DNA of 64,000 nt from Arctic95D-9 sp035967665 (GTDB lineage: Bacteria > Verrucomicrobiota > Verrucomicrobiia > Verrucomicrobiales > DEV007), in assembly GCA_035967665.1 (NCBI GenBank), contig JAYWLB010000036.1:62001-126000 (forward strand), in the 5' to 3' direction. Shown piece by piece: positions 56,701 to 59,904 of this stretch. The stretch's first letter is position 1. Every line of letters starts with the position of its first letter. The notes beneath the pieces were generated by a model. That model ran no database searches. It was not told where the DNA came from and was given only the letters and a program-made list of their open reading frames with translations. Both the position numbers and the translations under genes were made by a program.

Positions 56701-59471
56701 TCGTGGAAGCCACCGTGACCGATCTGAGCAATGTTCAGACTGCCCCGACCTCCGCGCACCTGAATACCGGCACCGGCCACTCCGCGACCTTCGGTTCCGT
56801 CCGTGGCACCATCTGCAATAACAGTAATATCACCGTGATAACTTCCGTAGTTATCCTGCCCCCCGTGTCCGACTTTTACCCACCGGCTGCTGGAACCCTG
56901 ATCATCCACCAGATCGGTAAATCCGGCTGCTGTCTCCATGTTCTGAGGCGCCATCATGAAGAAGTCTTCACCGGCCCCTATCGTAATGTCCGCATCAACT
57001 TTGGCTCCAATGAGATCGCCGTTGCTCAAAGCAATCGTCCCGTCCGCGATGTAATTGGTTCTCCAGGAGGTACCGAAACGAGTCCGGTTGTTATCACCCG
57101 GAGACATCACAAATCCATCACGTGTCGTGACCCCGGAAGTTCCTGTTCCATGGGAATTGCGAGCCGTCTCAAGTCCTTCAGAACCCGATCCTCCGTGACC
57201 GATCTGGGCGTAGGAATGCCCGTCATTTCCGCCCCTGATATCAATGCGGCCACTGGCCTGAACAACAATATCACCGGTCGCACCATGACCGGCACCGAGA
57301 AAGGCTCCTGTCCCCAATGGATCGGACGTAACATGCGAGCCCCCAAGCATTGTGATGTAGTCTTTACCCTGAGCATTTCCAGCGGCGTCCCCCCACCACT
57401 CGTTGCGCTCCCGGTTGCTTGTCAGACCGAGATCGTATTCCACTCCGGTGTCACGAAAACCCAGTTGAGCCCAGTACCGGTCCCCGTTGCTGCCACTGTT
57501 GCTCCCATCTTTCCCGCGAAGCAAAACATCATGAGCCGCGACTTGCGTGGCCCCGAAGCGACTTCCGACTTCGACACCTTCCCGCAGATTGGGAGCAAAC
57601 TCGCCAGTTGGGCCGCGATCTCCTGTCCCATCAGTGGCAAGCCCTTCAATCGTGTAGCCATTAATGAATACCGAACCGCCGTTAAGTCCCGCCCTGTCAT
57701 TTCCGGCATCACCGTCGTTCAATGTCGCGAGAATCGCTGCGATATCCGTATCGCCGCCATCCCAGCCAGCGACAATGTTAATTCCACCTGTCCCGGCACT
57801 GCGAACATCGTCGGCGAACAGAATATTTCCCTGAGCAAAAAGGCCCAGAGTACCCGGCACGGTCAAAGCCGTCTCCTGATACCACTCCACATTACTTCTC
57901 ACGCTGATGTTACCGGCATCAGCCCCGCCAGTGTTAGTCACTACATTAACATTGGTGCCGAGATCCAGATCGTTTGCAAGCGCATCGCTGTCCATCACCC
58001 CTGCAACCGCAGCACCGCCAGTCCACTCAATGATCACATCGGTAGGATCGAGAAGAAGTGTACCGGCATCTCCGTTCTCAGAGGTCAAATCCGTCGAACC
58101 GGCATAACCGAGACTCGCCTTACCGGAGACCTCCGCCATTCCGCCGTTTCCAGTGGAACCAAAGGCCCGCGCTTCAATATCCCCGGCAAATAAAGTGTCG
58201 TAGTCTGACCAGAAAATAACGGTTCCCGCATCTCTGGAATTTAGCGAATTCGCTGTAATTCGCGCCCCTTTCTCAACCGAAACGACCTCGGCATTGTCAA
58301 TTGTGGAGTCCTGGCCCTGATACCCGCCACCAATTTTGGCTGTTCCACCGCCTGAGAATCCGGATACATCCACTCTCGCTGTGGAGGAAAGCGATATCTC
58401 TCTCGCCTCAATCTCCACAAGCCCGCCACTGGAAGTCGAAGAGGAAACATCAATAGTGCCTTCTAATTCAGCAGTGTTTGAAGCCATCATTTTCACGCGC
58501 CCTCTTTCAGCGCGAATCATTCCGTCCACCCTCGCATAGGCCGCTTCAATCAAGACCCGGCCGCCGCTACCCACGCTTGGTGCGGTTGCTCTGATGCTGC
58601 CTGAATTACTTACGCCACCGCCGGGACCTCTCAGAAAAACGCTACCACCCCGTGTCGTAGCGCCTGTCGCCCTGATTGATCCCTTGTTGTTGATCGCGAG
58701 GGCATACATATTTCCATGAGCCTTGAGTTCTACAGAAGCGCCTTCAATCGTTCCGTCGTTGAGAATTCCGGTTCCACTGACACCCGAACCCTTCGAGCGC
58801 ACGAAAACACGCTCATTCCCGGAGCCGTTGTCCGCTTTCAGCAAAATCTCTTCGCCCGCTCCGATACCAACCGTTCCGCTTCTCGCTGTGATTGTCCCTG
58901 AATTCGTAACCGTGCGACCGATCAGAAAAACGTCGCCCCCTATGGCGTTGATTCGTCCCATGTTGGTGATATCACCGCTGTCTCCCTTAAAAACCATATC
59001 ACCGCCCGCAAGAAACTCCCCGTTACTCACATCCAGCGTCGAAAGAGCCAACCCATGAACGTCGATAACGCCATTGGCTCCGATGAGAATCCCATTGGGG
59101 TTAATCACGAAGACATTCCCGTTCGCCTTAAGGGCACCGTGAATAGCAGAGGGATTCCCTCCGGTAACACGATTGAGAACCGCCGCCGCCGCTCCCGGTT
59201 GATTGAATTGAGTCAGTTCACCGGCATCAATCGAAAAATCAGCCCAATCGATGATTGCCCTTTGGGATGCCTGATTGATCTGAAGATTTCCCGCACCTCC
59301 CGAAAAGGTGACATCGCCGTTCACAACAACACCTCCCGAAGGGTTTGCCTGAATGGGAATCGACCAAAAAGTCAGTCCAGGCGTGAGGAGGGATACGATT
59401 ACCGCTTGTAAGCGAAAAGACCGGCGCAAAAACATACACGGGCCACTCCGGGGGAGAGTGGTGAATTTCAT
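35736..59471 (-). CDS. Giant filamentous-haemagglutinin-type exoprotein with about 115 QIGHGG repeat units
   Basis: This single open reading frame of about 7,911 codons has a signal peptide (MFLRRSFRLQAVIVSLLTP..., cleavage near IQA-NPSGG). The ATG at 59471 is used; ATG 59435 is an alternative, starting directly at MFLRRS. The N-terminal domain (about 50-300) is the TPS haemagglutinin domain, with NPSAIHGALKANGNVFVINP and NGILIG, and DITNMGRINAIGGDVFLIG. It guides export through a TpsB partner and starts a beta-helix. The rest is almost all repeats of about 45-70 residues, centred on Q-[IL]-G-H-G-G and followed by G-[DN]-H-x-G-x-I-x-V. They form four superblocks with matching heads and tails. 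The C-terminal 130 residues are a Gly/Asp linker, a compact aromatic region and an acidic tail, with no recognised anchor. It probably forms a long fibrous adhesin or surface filament. No partner transporter gene is in the window. Confidence 0.93.
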   Translation of the reverse strand: MKFTTLPRSGPCMFLRRSFRLQAVIVSLLTPGLTFWSIPIQANPSGGVVVNGDVTFSGGAGNLQINQASQRAIIDWADFSIDAGELTQFNQPGAAAAVLNRVTGGNPSAIHGALKANGNVFVINPNGILIGANGVIDVHGLALSTLDVSNGEFLAGGDMVFKGDSGDITNMGRINAIGGDVFLIGRTVTNSGTITARSGTVGIGAGEEILLKADNGSGNERVFVRSKGSGVSGTGILNDGTIEGASVELKAHGNMYALAINNKGSIRATGATTRGGSVFLRGPGGGVSNSGSIRATAPSVGSGGRVLIEAAYARVDGMIRAERGRVKMMASNTAELEGTIDVSSSTSSGGLVEIEAREISLSSTARVDVSGFSGGGTAKIGGGYQGQDSTIDNAEVVSVEKGARITANSLNSRDAGTVIFWSDYDTLFAGDIEARAFGSTGNGGMAEVSGKASLGYAGSTDLTSENGDAGTLLLDPTDVIIEWTGGAAVAGVMDSDALANDLDLGTNVNVVTNTGGADAGNISVRSNVEWYQETALTVPGTLGLFAQGNILFADDVRSAGTGGINIVAGWDGGDTDIAAILATLNDGDAGNDRAGLNGGSVFINGYTIEGLATDGTGDRGPTGEFAPNLREGVEVGSRFGATQVAAHDVLLRGKDGSNSGSNGDRYWAQLGFRDTGVEYDLGLTSNRERNEWWGDAAGNAQGKDYITMLGGSHVTSDPLGTGAFLGAGHGATGDIVVQASGRIDIRGGNDGHSYAQIGHGGSGSEGLETARNSHGTGTSGVTTRDGFVMSPGDNNRTRFGTSWRTNYIADGTIALSNGDLIGAKVDADITIGAGEDFFMMAPQNMETAAGFTDLVDDQGSSSRWVKVGHGGQDNYGSYHGDITVIADGATDGTEGRGVAGAGIQVRGGRGSLNIAQIGHGGFHEGNRRTIYDQTSSGDIVVSATTGAVRALGFNLLPREGDDNTGTLVDVNTQLQDTGSGSENQFSNVQIGHGGWHRDDPAGGGIFTSTGPAIIGAGQPNQNIHGDITVFAGGTVDVADNMGYDDAGVWHADLGAGHDPYNIPAGELVATRKVGVEVRAGNADTSYGMIGHGGANMRADDDRTADGFVAGISGDIQVDAENGAILMIGGEEKRSERNFGYGERSFVQIGHGGHDVRTENDGVQGSVTVNAGQGSGAVDGDVIVRTGRANIAYGMIGHGGDTNQFLVTGDGLSDIVVNARDHIEFTSRISMPTDALALSAAFTEKNRSNNNNYGGEVNTNTASNDQFGHIGDTIDADTHPEGNTRGSTYNVDQRFVQLGHGGYNFVSNNQADLTFSTNNTIDVAAGTGGVGAIRFTAGDSLRSFAMLGMGGWDDSGDNNITGADITVTSQGDIYFDASSGGVGESNKVFGGTNTGSTNYVWARGQEAFAMIGNGGYEVDGDHNGDITVTVGNGGNLYMIGPNGGNVPISITNYVGATIEGPTANADPGLTGFQYGTPHTYTALQEATMKQRSFFLYHGTGGLADGAGFSGPITPGSIRIDSSSSSGSDDVIDDGAGNLIINGGGFNGFANGDIVGTIDYATGEMTIYDRIEGNDEAFARDIDYSYDNGGTIVAINNEHTAESDAALRANRAYLGHGGIVAGSVSIVIDADDNGNGRQVIRDIFGNGTLYDESSLVVGSVSYDTGRLIFNGINTATSDTNANGELNGGIGTELRPPLNDRLNPDEVVAHYEYTEGNADRAFVQLGNGGYGSADGGRNSEGSYGEIKVTVDGDIRFHGGTFDNAYAQLGHGGRSNQSFHGYQFDPGSGMETDVALLDATPDGNITVEAGGIVEFLSGRGFGYHDNEQYSQLGHGGLDADGHHQGNIRVTAGKGFLSSAPGMIGDTAIEGGLVFTAGQGRDSYTQLGHGGYGARSSRENNDPGVRGLTGLIDVGAEGDILFTSGTLLANRYDFDDGRIYSQLGHGGYDADVRSNGGTDLRGSGVGHNGDITVISTGGSIRFQAGDHQVNAPGSSTGLGTGFGILHYTHLGHGGYGAVGDHSGNITVTAENDISFSGGANTYDDSADKRNYALLGNGGDESEGYNGKRDVNDDPLEEINVTANTGDISFVAGAGRRNWVQLGNGGYENDGDSVADINVSAGGDILFLGGQGPEVFEVRGESGMSVDRSTFGFSNGQASGWTPLRRKDIRVGERVFTITVDGKDYVADGSSFIEADGDGAFTTAQIYESGTGALDVDGKRLGANVVGEIDLRNGEVRFTQDIDPNNTVAFGTEYNVSGWGTPDSNNRADNDATINPQLALALKGNVGNTIQLFAYHNDTLGGVTGSSESDLAPFASNIGIASGTFKMNVPNGTVIVDNGGALEVQTVGAGSSLTVGQSVGSINYITGGVTMTEVVNPDGQVGGTVDYDMDRPIGADLAYAQLGNGGYGAEHDGANDDKSLVGDITLAAGGDVRFHAGNGQAAYTQLGHGGYGPNGAHSGDITISTDGAVEFLAGLGLDETDAQAYAQLGHGGRDSDGNHFGDITIQGLNGSGGSGLASSGPTGLANIGNVAGSNIGVHFKAGDRVENYVQLGHGGYASKTGGGGTGTGTDADAYGLNGDITIATGGDVNFIAGTGSLDDPAEADQSANEDFRIYALLGHGGYESDPIGDNEFVNLTSATSADDAGTEGVGEGIWGHFGDITITSFNGNVNVMGGSTDAVAGDAAGILSSHGDNQGRFLAAQIGHGGILTGGNHFGDITVYSGFDASGAINDTTTSVNLRAGNGVDNSGDEYHAAKIGHGGIVGGNWTYERGVGNLSGNIDVRAGSSVNATGGVSTQANSQNQNYTQIGHGAYEFNGDFSGNINVQAGDGATGGAGGINFTGGGNTGGSGSYTYALLGHGGAQARGDHGQRDVDGDGVEDGDITVISGTGGVNFSGGYHQVAFAQLGHGGNDSDITATALGNQGDITVTTLGDIRFLAGSDDYTYVQLGHGGRSNQGTHTGDITVTADGGIAFVASNNVAVSNREGWAHLGHGGRDSDGSHSGDITITGGEFAVGATLADGRDVSGEGFYARAGNFIDSYVQVGHGGNHSRGFGTGADAVGQSGDISMIVDGNIKFIAGSYTNDGGLFTNEDGRASALLGHGGYDADVSSNGSTDVRGLNNTVTGLPVGHHGDITVVANDGSISFLAGDINRTFEPSVGGGRGNYHFAQLGHGGANSHGNHYGGIEVRAGVARDGTLGASADGDILFASGGATDNEWADNGNYAQLGHGGRGSQGNLGLRDVDGDPLETFNVMAGRDLTFTAENGGPSSYVMLGSGGHGARGDHVANINVFAERDIKIAGGNRFTGVPNPGEGYYVSYGQGSRTDGNNATINQDHAANLGSGANFNLMYTRVVPGTLSIAIRLDDGTIVGYLADPEGDGTLNPTADITADFGTGTETILASEVVGNVSYSEEGTSTVTFLRDMNPGMTASPNTANPNPGDAGTVNLWITFETGDHDLTWAQIGNGGYESDNGNNVVDNGHRGSITVAARTGMVSLESGTEDGSYTQIGNGGYGTKGHNTGDIHVRAGLDVNLTAGLDRGQNHAQIGHGGWDADGNQSGVIKVSAGTGDLFTSLGTGKFDDMGDFDGDGNGDEIQFASSALGGISLKGGATENNAQIGHGGRSAVDGNVTTLDGVIAVSATGDIELLAGAGSRAYTQIGHGGWNENQTVNITGDIHVISEKGDLMVDAGTGSESYALIGHGDDQNNDTTNLGGDRTGGIQVVANKITLDTSGSETAWIGHSFDRTANNNNPFAAANLDLSTIVGNYTPTGVGYQVIALDGFEVLNDGAATTRGDNITFTDAFRDNFITPNLALGNFAYSAKNITVNTQLDYSNAFAAGNGTAQANQFNLLASGDIDVNYSIQNPGSGDINLVAGVGNALGNSAIVDGPSRLTGEFYSQVNHLYCPPTAFMDILSIKADGSMFGNDNGTTLGGAGLDHANGQVSINASSRAIAVGSRLGMTNVLGYSVEVLAGNTGSSTSIESAQIGFRTLDVIGGTNQDGTDARFDAAFGDATGDIMVHAKEGGINLVGGTGGSTYAQIGHGGYDNSDTLPDMDPTLKGMISVDASFGAVDGNVTVQAGIDPSEGSAGFSSDRQFAIIGHGGFDLDGDHGGVNAVTGAGVPGLVNALAGGNATVLITPAGVIPSSLSLTVGLNTITDNGSGVLTHSTAGVVGSIDYATGIATFTANANPDGDTMATASYSKDSSIVVKGADVLVQGGGNNVGTDDHFAQIGHGGRASEGDLGGAITVAASGTLDILAGAGDRSYAQIGHGGDGSVGTKDGVITVSSGGDLTMRGTSGVADGAPNFPFATGVEGYVQIGHGGREASGNATGSVLVSSAGSISGVAGDRTNAYLQIGHGGAGARGDFGQEILGVRDQISVTAANDIVISGGNNGEADGGVDGRYAYALIGHGGRDADNPNPGDPGYTAPPTALERVGNTADITVTSATGDITFTTGSQREAFTQLGHGGSLTDGDHVGNILVSAVAGGITFDGSSVAGVDSDASSSETPQHRYAQLGHGGYLASGGHTGTIGVTAGGPISFSGGDESNNYAQLGHGGRNDDRQNSGGNNYNDRYFSGTHSGQIDVTTTAGDITFTAGDGDTSYGKLGHGGYASAALQAGEGHNGAINVTSEAGAVNFAAGVANQAFVQLGHGGHTSYGDHNGAITVTSLTGVDFKAGQTTNLGVDGDQAFAQVGHGGYDSSFEARDVQPQGAASAYHINTPVGDAIGTTGAITVRAGVDAAGAVLAGGAGASIKFTSGNDGNAYAQLGNGGASTRGGHTGAIIALAADEVKFDASSVTKVAAAGSPNANSSYVQLGHGGISARADASTRAGHDGDITVSAGAGGVSFIGGDQNDNYAQLGHGGRAALGDHSGDITLDSVGTIALTGGDDMRSYAMIGNGGHNADDTATDLGNTGFIKINQTAGLVQTAGAAINLTSGGGEESFVQIGHGGTSNSGNHSSTAFEITTRGDLTVKAGDGSGFGDDGGGGEIIENGRKAYAQIGHGGYTASAATGGGHAGDICINIDGSLDMSVEGGGNKNLGGYMQIGHGGRASDGDHNGKLTVVTGVRTANGAGINMRGGLGSNQSVQIGHGGRDVDGALSGRIFVVADNSGDLNMRGGNGYSWVQIGHGDGAGDYGNFGSGSSTGTREGGLQIFVGGATEARVTNQNNANVHLLHRTQTDGSGGTTGLKNNANSYLGGDGYQYVTNGGTTVIGANAPAPGGLTETVLENVGEIAAGNIGGGNVVMTLSGNNTINLPTDPTTQYKDDIFSFIVLSTGNLNFNRSIQNAGEGTVALVAGWNGVQDPSSMDYLNEVSVIDFCDPEIIPGAADFNDCDTFGVVAGQTVPMGGLGGQSQGILTVGSSTQTEAVRVGSRLGQTILRGRQINILSGSGANAATQIGFYGTGVNASGLSGVIDIQAKGDVNVAGTDFSGGLNMTAGTGAGAYVQVGHGGAGGGTGAGPTGAGTAPADPTGIINGLINISFCEPAAINISGGNTGAGAYAQIGHGISDDTVIGEFAGGGRNGDISVTNFTSLSLNGGSGASNTFAQIGHGGADESGDKSGLITITGTSTPVLQGDLTMTSGAAGAGGYTQIGHGGGAGSLLGGQVGAIDTASAVSVANVKAIGMTAGAYGAYSQIGNGGLGYQGAIGGDVNVAASGDITMTSGSGDFAHTLIGLGGSTLGGVVLDAEIDVQTSGGGIALNSGSGDYAYSQVGIGGSLNSGTVNTDNFVVSALNDIVLTSNGGRAAHTMIGLGGDRVIGTKTGNISVTSTDGGVQLNSSSALDSYSMIGVGGQEGSDGSISGNVTVQSDTDITLMSGSGENAFTMIGQGGNGVTGTKTGQVTVTSDNGGLSMTAGTPATTENDSFSMIGAGGHADSSGAITTGVKVDVANNIAMTSGASLKGFTMIGIGGRDSNGDHNANIDVDAGGTLTMVGGTNTDAFSMIGIGGYSATGNLGSATTTVDVMTGGAIDMDAGGGTRAFVQIGVGGSDSDGVHDGLVTVNSGGAFSMDGGGSNAYGMIGIGGEDADSTTLGSATTKINLIADGNIDITGGTGADSFVQVGVGGEDADADAIGDIKVESLNGWVNVKAGPGTNGAYAQIGNGGHRVTGDANGFIDIDAATSFSLHGGAGSQRNFALVGNGGIESRGAYGDADDTISVNAGTFVDILGGDSHNSFAQIGHGGLAWSGTVSMMADIDVTAGTNITLTGGLNSSEDDSWAMIGHGGNDPDAATINGDVRVDARNGTLKLESGNGSTDTGNFTQVGHGGPLTEGAMDGRIVVLANAIDMDSGGMADAYAQIGHGGFDTDNALGGTLSGDIFINVDPTAGNAVVGGGGNITLNSSGLSDAYTQIGHGGSERVANLSGDITIGKAADIVLKGGGTRAYSQIGHGGGTPGSTEASTKSGSITITESNNITVEGGTGSDSYGQIGHGGNENLGNTNGDILITTAGELDITGGSSTDAYAQVGHGGHLANGDHGVAADEIRILAGALDLNATAGGSGGAYAQLGHGGYNTDGILTSDIFVNFNELTLTPIIPAVPGTLTMHSASADNAYTQIGHGGANSGTETNSKDGDILIGGFTSVAMNGGDGAADAYSQIGHGGDENRGDAGGVVAVATTGAVTMAAGDGSDAYVQIGHGGHDASGALGTAGDVTAVSALGGVDMDGGSTRSYAQIGAGGFNADGTIIGHTFVNVHPITMDVAGAGAITMNSGSGTGAYTQIGIGGEDSDADKTGDVNVLGDSFVLAAGGGDAYSQIGAGGGLIGGGSLPSGDITSNTTVTATTGSISLDSSTATGQQAYTQIGGGGLIHDGLMSGFTTVTASLGDVELKGGANSNNYSMIGLGGTGSGNAATPVANLTGANTTVTAVNVTMISGDGPSAYTKIGSGGGASGGGNSFVGTIEGTTTVTASGAVSLTSGANSATRGSFSQIGIGGLGADASTMTGDTLVTFGNGLSLNASNGGENAYVQIGAGGQDADGTITSNTRATGTGAIVLMSGTSGNAYSQIGLGGAASDGVRTGNVLVGGDSLVMSAGSGGNRNYSQIGNKSGAAGTSGFVTANIGGAITMTGGGGSESAAQIGHSIENASETINGTISIVAGGDIGINGGTDVTSGAIIGHGDTDGSAPGTRTGGLNVYTDGSITLSDGTTGAALIAHQTGDGAGSVDYAAGTSGGDNGFSLVGLSGINMASILRQQTGNGGTLITLAETIGAATSTDDVLIASGGAGVLTIGDGAQANVSFSSMNHVNLLSGGNLSILTGLQNAGSGNMNLLGGWANTGSTMAMMPDMTMSGVFDATSSDFQTVSLPDFQSIAVAAMPAAAEFGANSGQVLIGDGSQSAGIAVGTAGGLSQVAGYGVVIQGGNTSANASAQIGFNNGDSTSTTGSINVTTHDNGLSVLGGTGIGAFAQVGDGGSGGTSNLDGSITIDLTAGTVDGVLQVTAGGDQSYAQIGNGGLGAGGTKGGDVTVTANAVTIQGGSGSDAYSRIGNGGSRGSGDIAGSVGVTSTMGDVSVVGGVDDFTEAAIGNGGTSYNAVNFTGGTTVTSAANVVGTAGDGVQASVQIGSGGIEVNISSLINAVSVTAVNDISLTGGSDIRSYSQIGNGGATANGSMSGAIDVIAGNDIIMVATAGDKGAYTKIGHGDDLYSPTSSIDALGGSGAREGDITVTAGSDIASADSMIGHVNHVSSAVALGGVTQIAASANAVTDPSGGSIIADENSEFTGVDELRFYVAERSSNDIQADALLNGEAFIGAETDPSILQRDDEFTVNITGVAPSMPGEHGNAINTGPSPTNAASFAFYYNSIELTNPPVVIPGGSEGGGSGDGGADVDGEGSAGGGSDRTFLSVAEARELYPEDKLLEEWQRENEGLFTGFSPFGMFFVGFDHYDVNGNPTFHFVFANELDSSLITPPEFEDVLESQEQILEEEEEGAE
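36470..37805 (-). repeat. Superblock 4 of the giant exoprotein (about 8 units)
   Basis: Its head encodes NLSILTGLQNAGSGNMNLLGG and VGTAGGLSQVAGYGVVIQGG. About eight units follow. The tail has GHGDDLYSPTSS with an AREG segment and ends SMIGHVNHVS. The C-terminal domain of the protein begins after it. Confidence 0.72.
38040..43700 (-). repeat. Superblock 3 of the giant exoprotein (about 42 units)
   Basis: Its head encodes NLNFNRSIQNAGEGTVALVAG and VGSRLGQTILRGRQINILSG. About 42 units follow. In two stretches (about 41.3-42.5 kb and 38.5-39.5 kb) the histidine of the GHGG turn is replaced by Ile, Val, Leu, Ala or similar, while between them GHGG/GNGG is kept. The tail has GHGDTDGSAPGTRTGG and ends ALIAHQTGDG. 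Confidence 0.72.
43960..47965 (-). repeat. Superblock 2 of the giant exoprotein (about 22 units)
   Basis: Its head encodes DVNYSIQNPGSGDINLVAGV and VGSRLGMTNVLGYSVEVLAG. About 22 units follow, nearly all GHGG. The tail is GHGDGAGDYG with an REGG segment, ending LLHRTQTDG. It contains one insert (46.9-47.1 kb) and an unusual head with NHLYCPPTAFMD. A linker of about 100 residues separates it from superblock 1. Confidence 0.72.
48260..57850 (-). repeat. Superblock 1 of the giant exoprotein (about 42 units)
   Basis: Its head encodes ILFADDVRSAGTGGINIVAG and VGSRFGATQVAAHDVLLRG. About 42 repeats follow, mostly with GHGG or GNGG in the turn. The tail encodes GHGDDQNNDTTNLGGDRTGG and ends at AWIGHSFDRT. 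It contains five of the six non-repeat inserts (near 49.1-49.4, 52.3-52.6, 52.6-53.1, 54.4-54.6 and 54.7-54.95 kb). Boundaries are approximate. Confidence 0.75.
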
Positions 59472-59570
59472 AATTTTTAGAGAGTTGTTAGGGAGGTTTT
59501 CATGGCGGAATTGGGGGTCAATCCCGCCGTAGAAAGGCAGGCTATCCAAAAACATCACCTGCTGTCGAAC

Positions 59571-59586
59571 ATAAACTGCAGTTTAT
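59571..59586. promoter_or_regulatory. Perfect 16-bp palindrome upstream of the giant gene
   Basis: ATAAACTGCAGTTTAT is a perfect palindrome, 100 bp before the giant-gene start at 59471. It is a candidate operator for that gene. No downstream T-run supports termination. Confidence 0.4.
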
Positions 59587-59619
59587 TTTTGATATTGCGG
59601 CTCATTTGTGAAAAACGCA

Positions 59620-59742
59620 CGAATTGTAGAAATTCGAAATCAAGGGTTCATCGACACTAGCACAACCGCCTGAGCAATATCGCCTTACTCGCTGATTTCG
59701 TGATTCTTACAAAAATACACTGACCTCGAATTTCTTAATTCG
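59620..59742. promoter_or_regulatory. Pair of CGAATT-N4/5-AATTCG inverted repeats
   Basis: CGAATT and AATTCG with a 5-nt spacer are at 59620-59636. The same half-sites with a 4-nt spacer are at 59727-59742. Start-to-start distance is 107 bp. They lie in the 433-bp region before the giant gene and could be two binding sites of one regulator. Confidence 0.4.
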
Positions 59743-59767
59743 TCGGACAATCAACAAACCTGAATGC

Positions 59768-59786
59768 ACCCCCTGATTTAGGGGGT
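59768..59786. promoter_or_regulatory. Inverted repeat ACCCCCT-N5-AGGGGGT
   Basis: ACCCCCTGATTTAGGGGGT is a perfect 7-bp inverted repeat with a 5-nt spacer. The 433-bp region 59472-59904, between the sulfatase stop and the giant-gene start on the same strand, holds this, the pair at 59620 and the palindrome at 59571. No gene was seen in it. Confidence 0.4.
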
Positions 59787-59904
59787 AAAAAGCCTCTAAA
59801 AAAAACAAAATTGTCCCGTCAGAAACAATCGCAGAATCCTTTTTCGCGGGAATGAGAAAATCTCATTCCGCCCACCTTCACGGTGAATGCCGGGCCGGGA
59901 ACGA

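Noticed and set aside
36470..57850. CRISPR-like regular repetition in the giant-gene region
   Set aside because: The repeats are imperfect, in frame and coding, without constant repeats or unique spacers, and no cas genes are present.
56703..58193. A 496-codon open frame on the plus strand inside the giant gene, and many shorter ones
   Set aside because: They are antisense shadows of the repeat-rich minus-strand gene. Their translations are repetitive (TVTDLSVGI-like) and have no recognisable domain.
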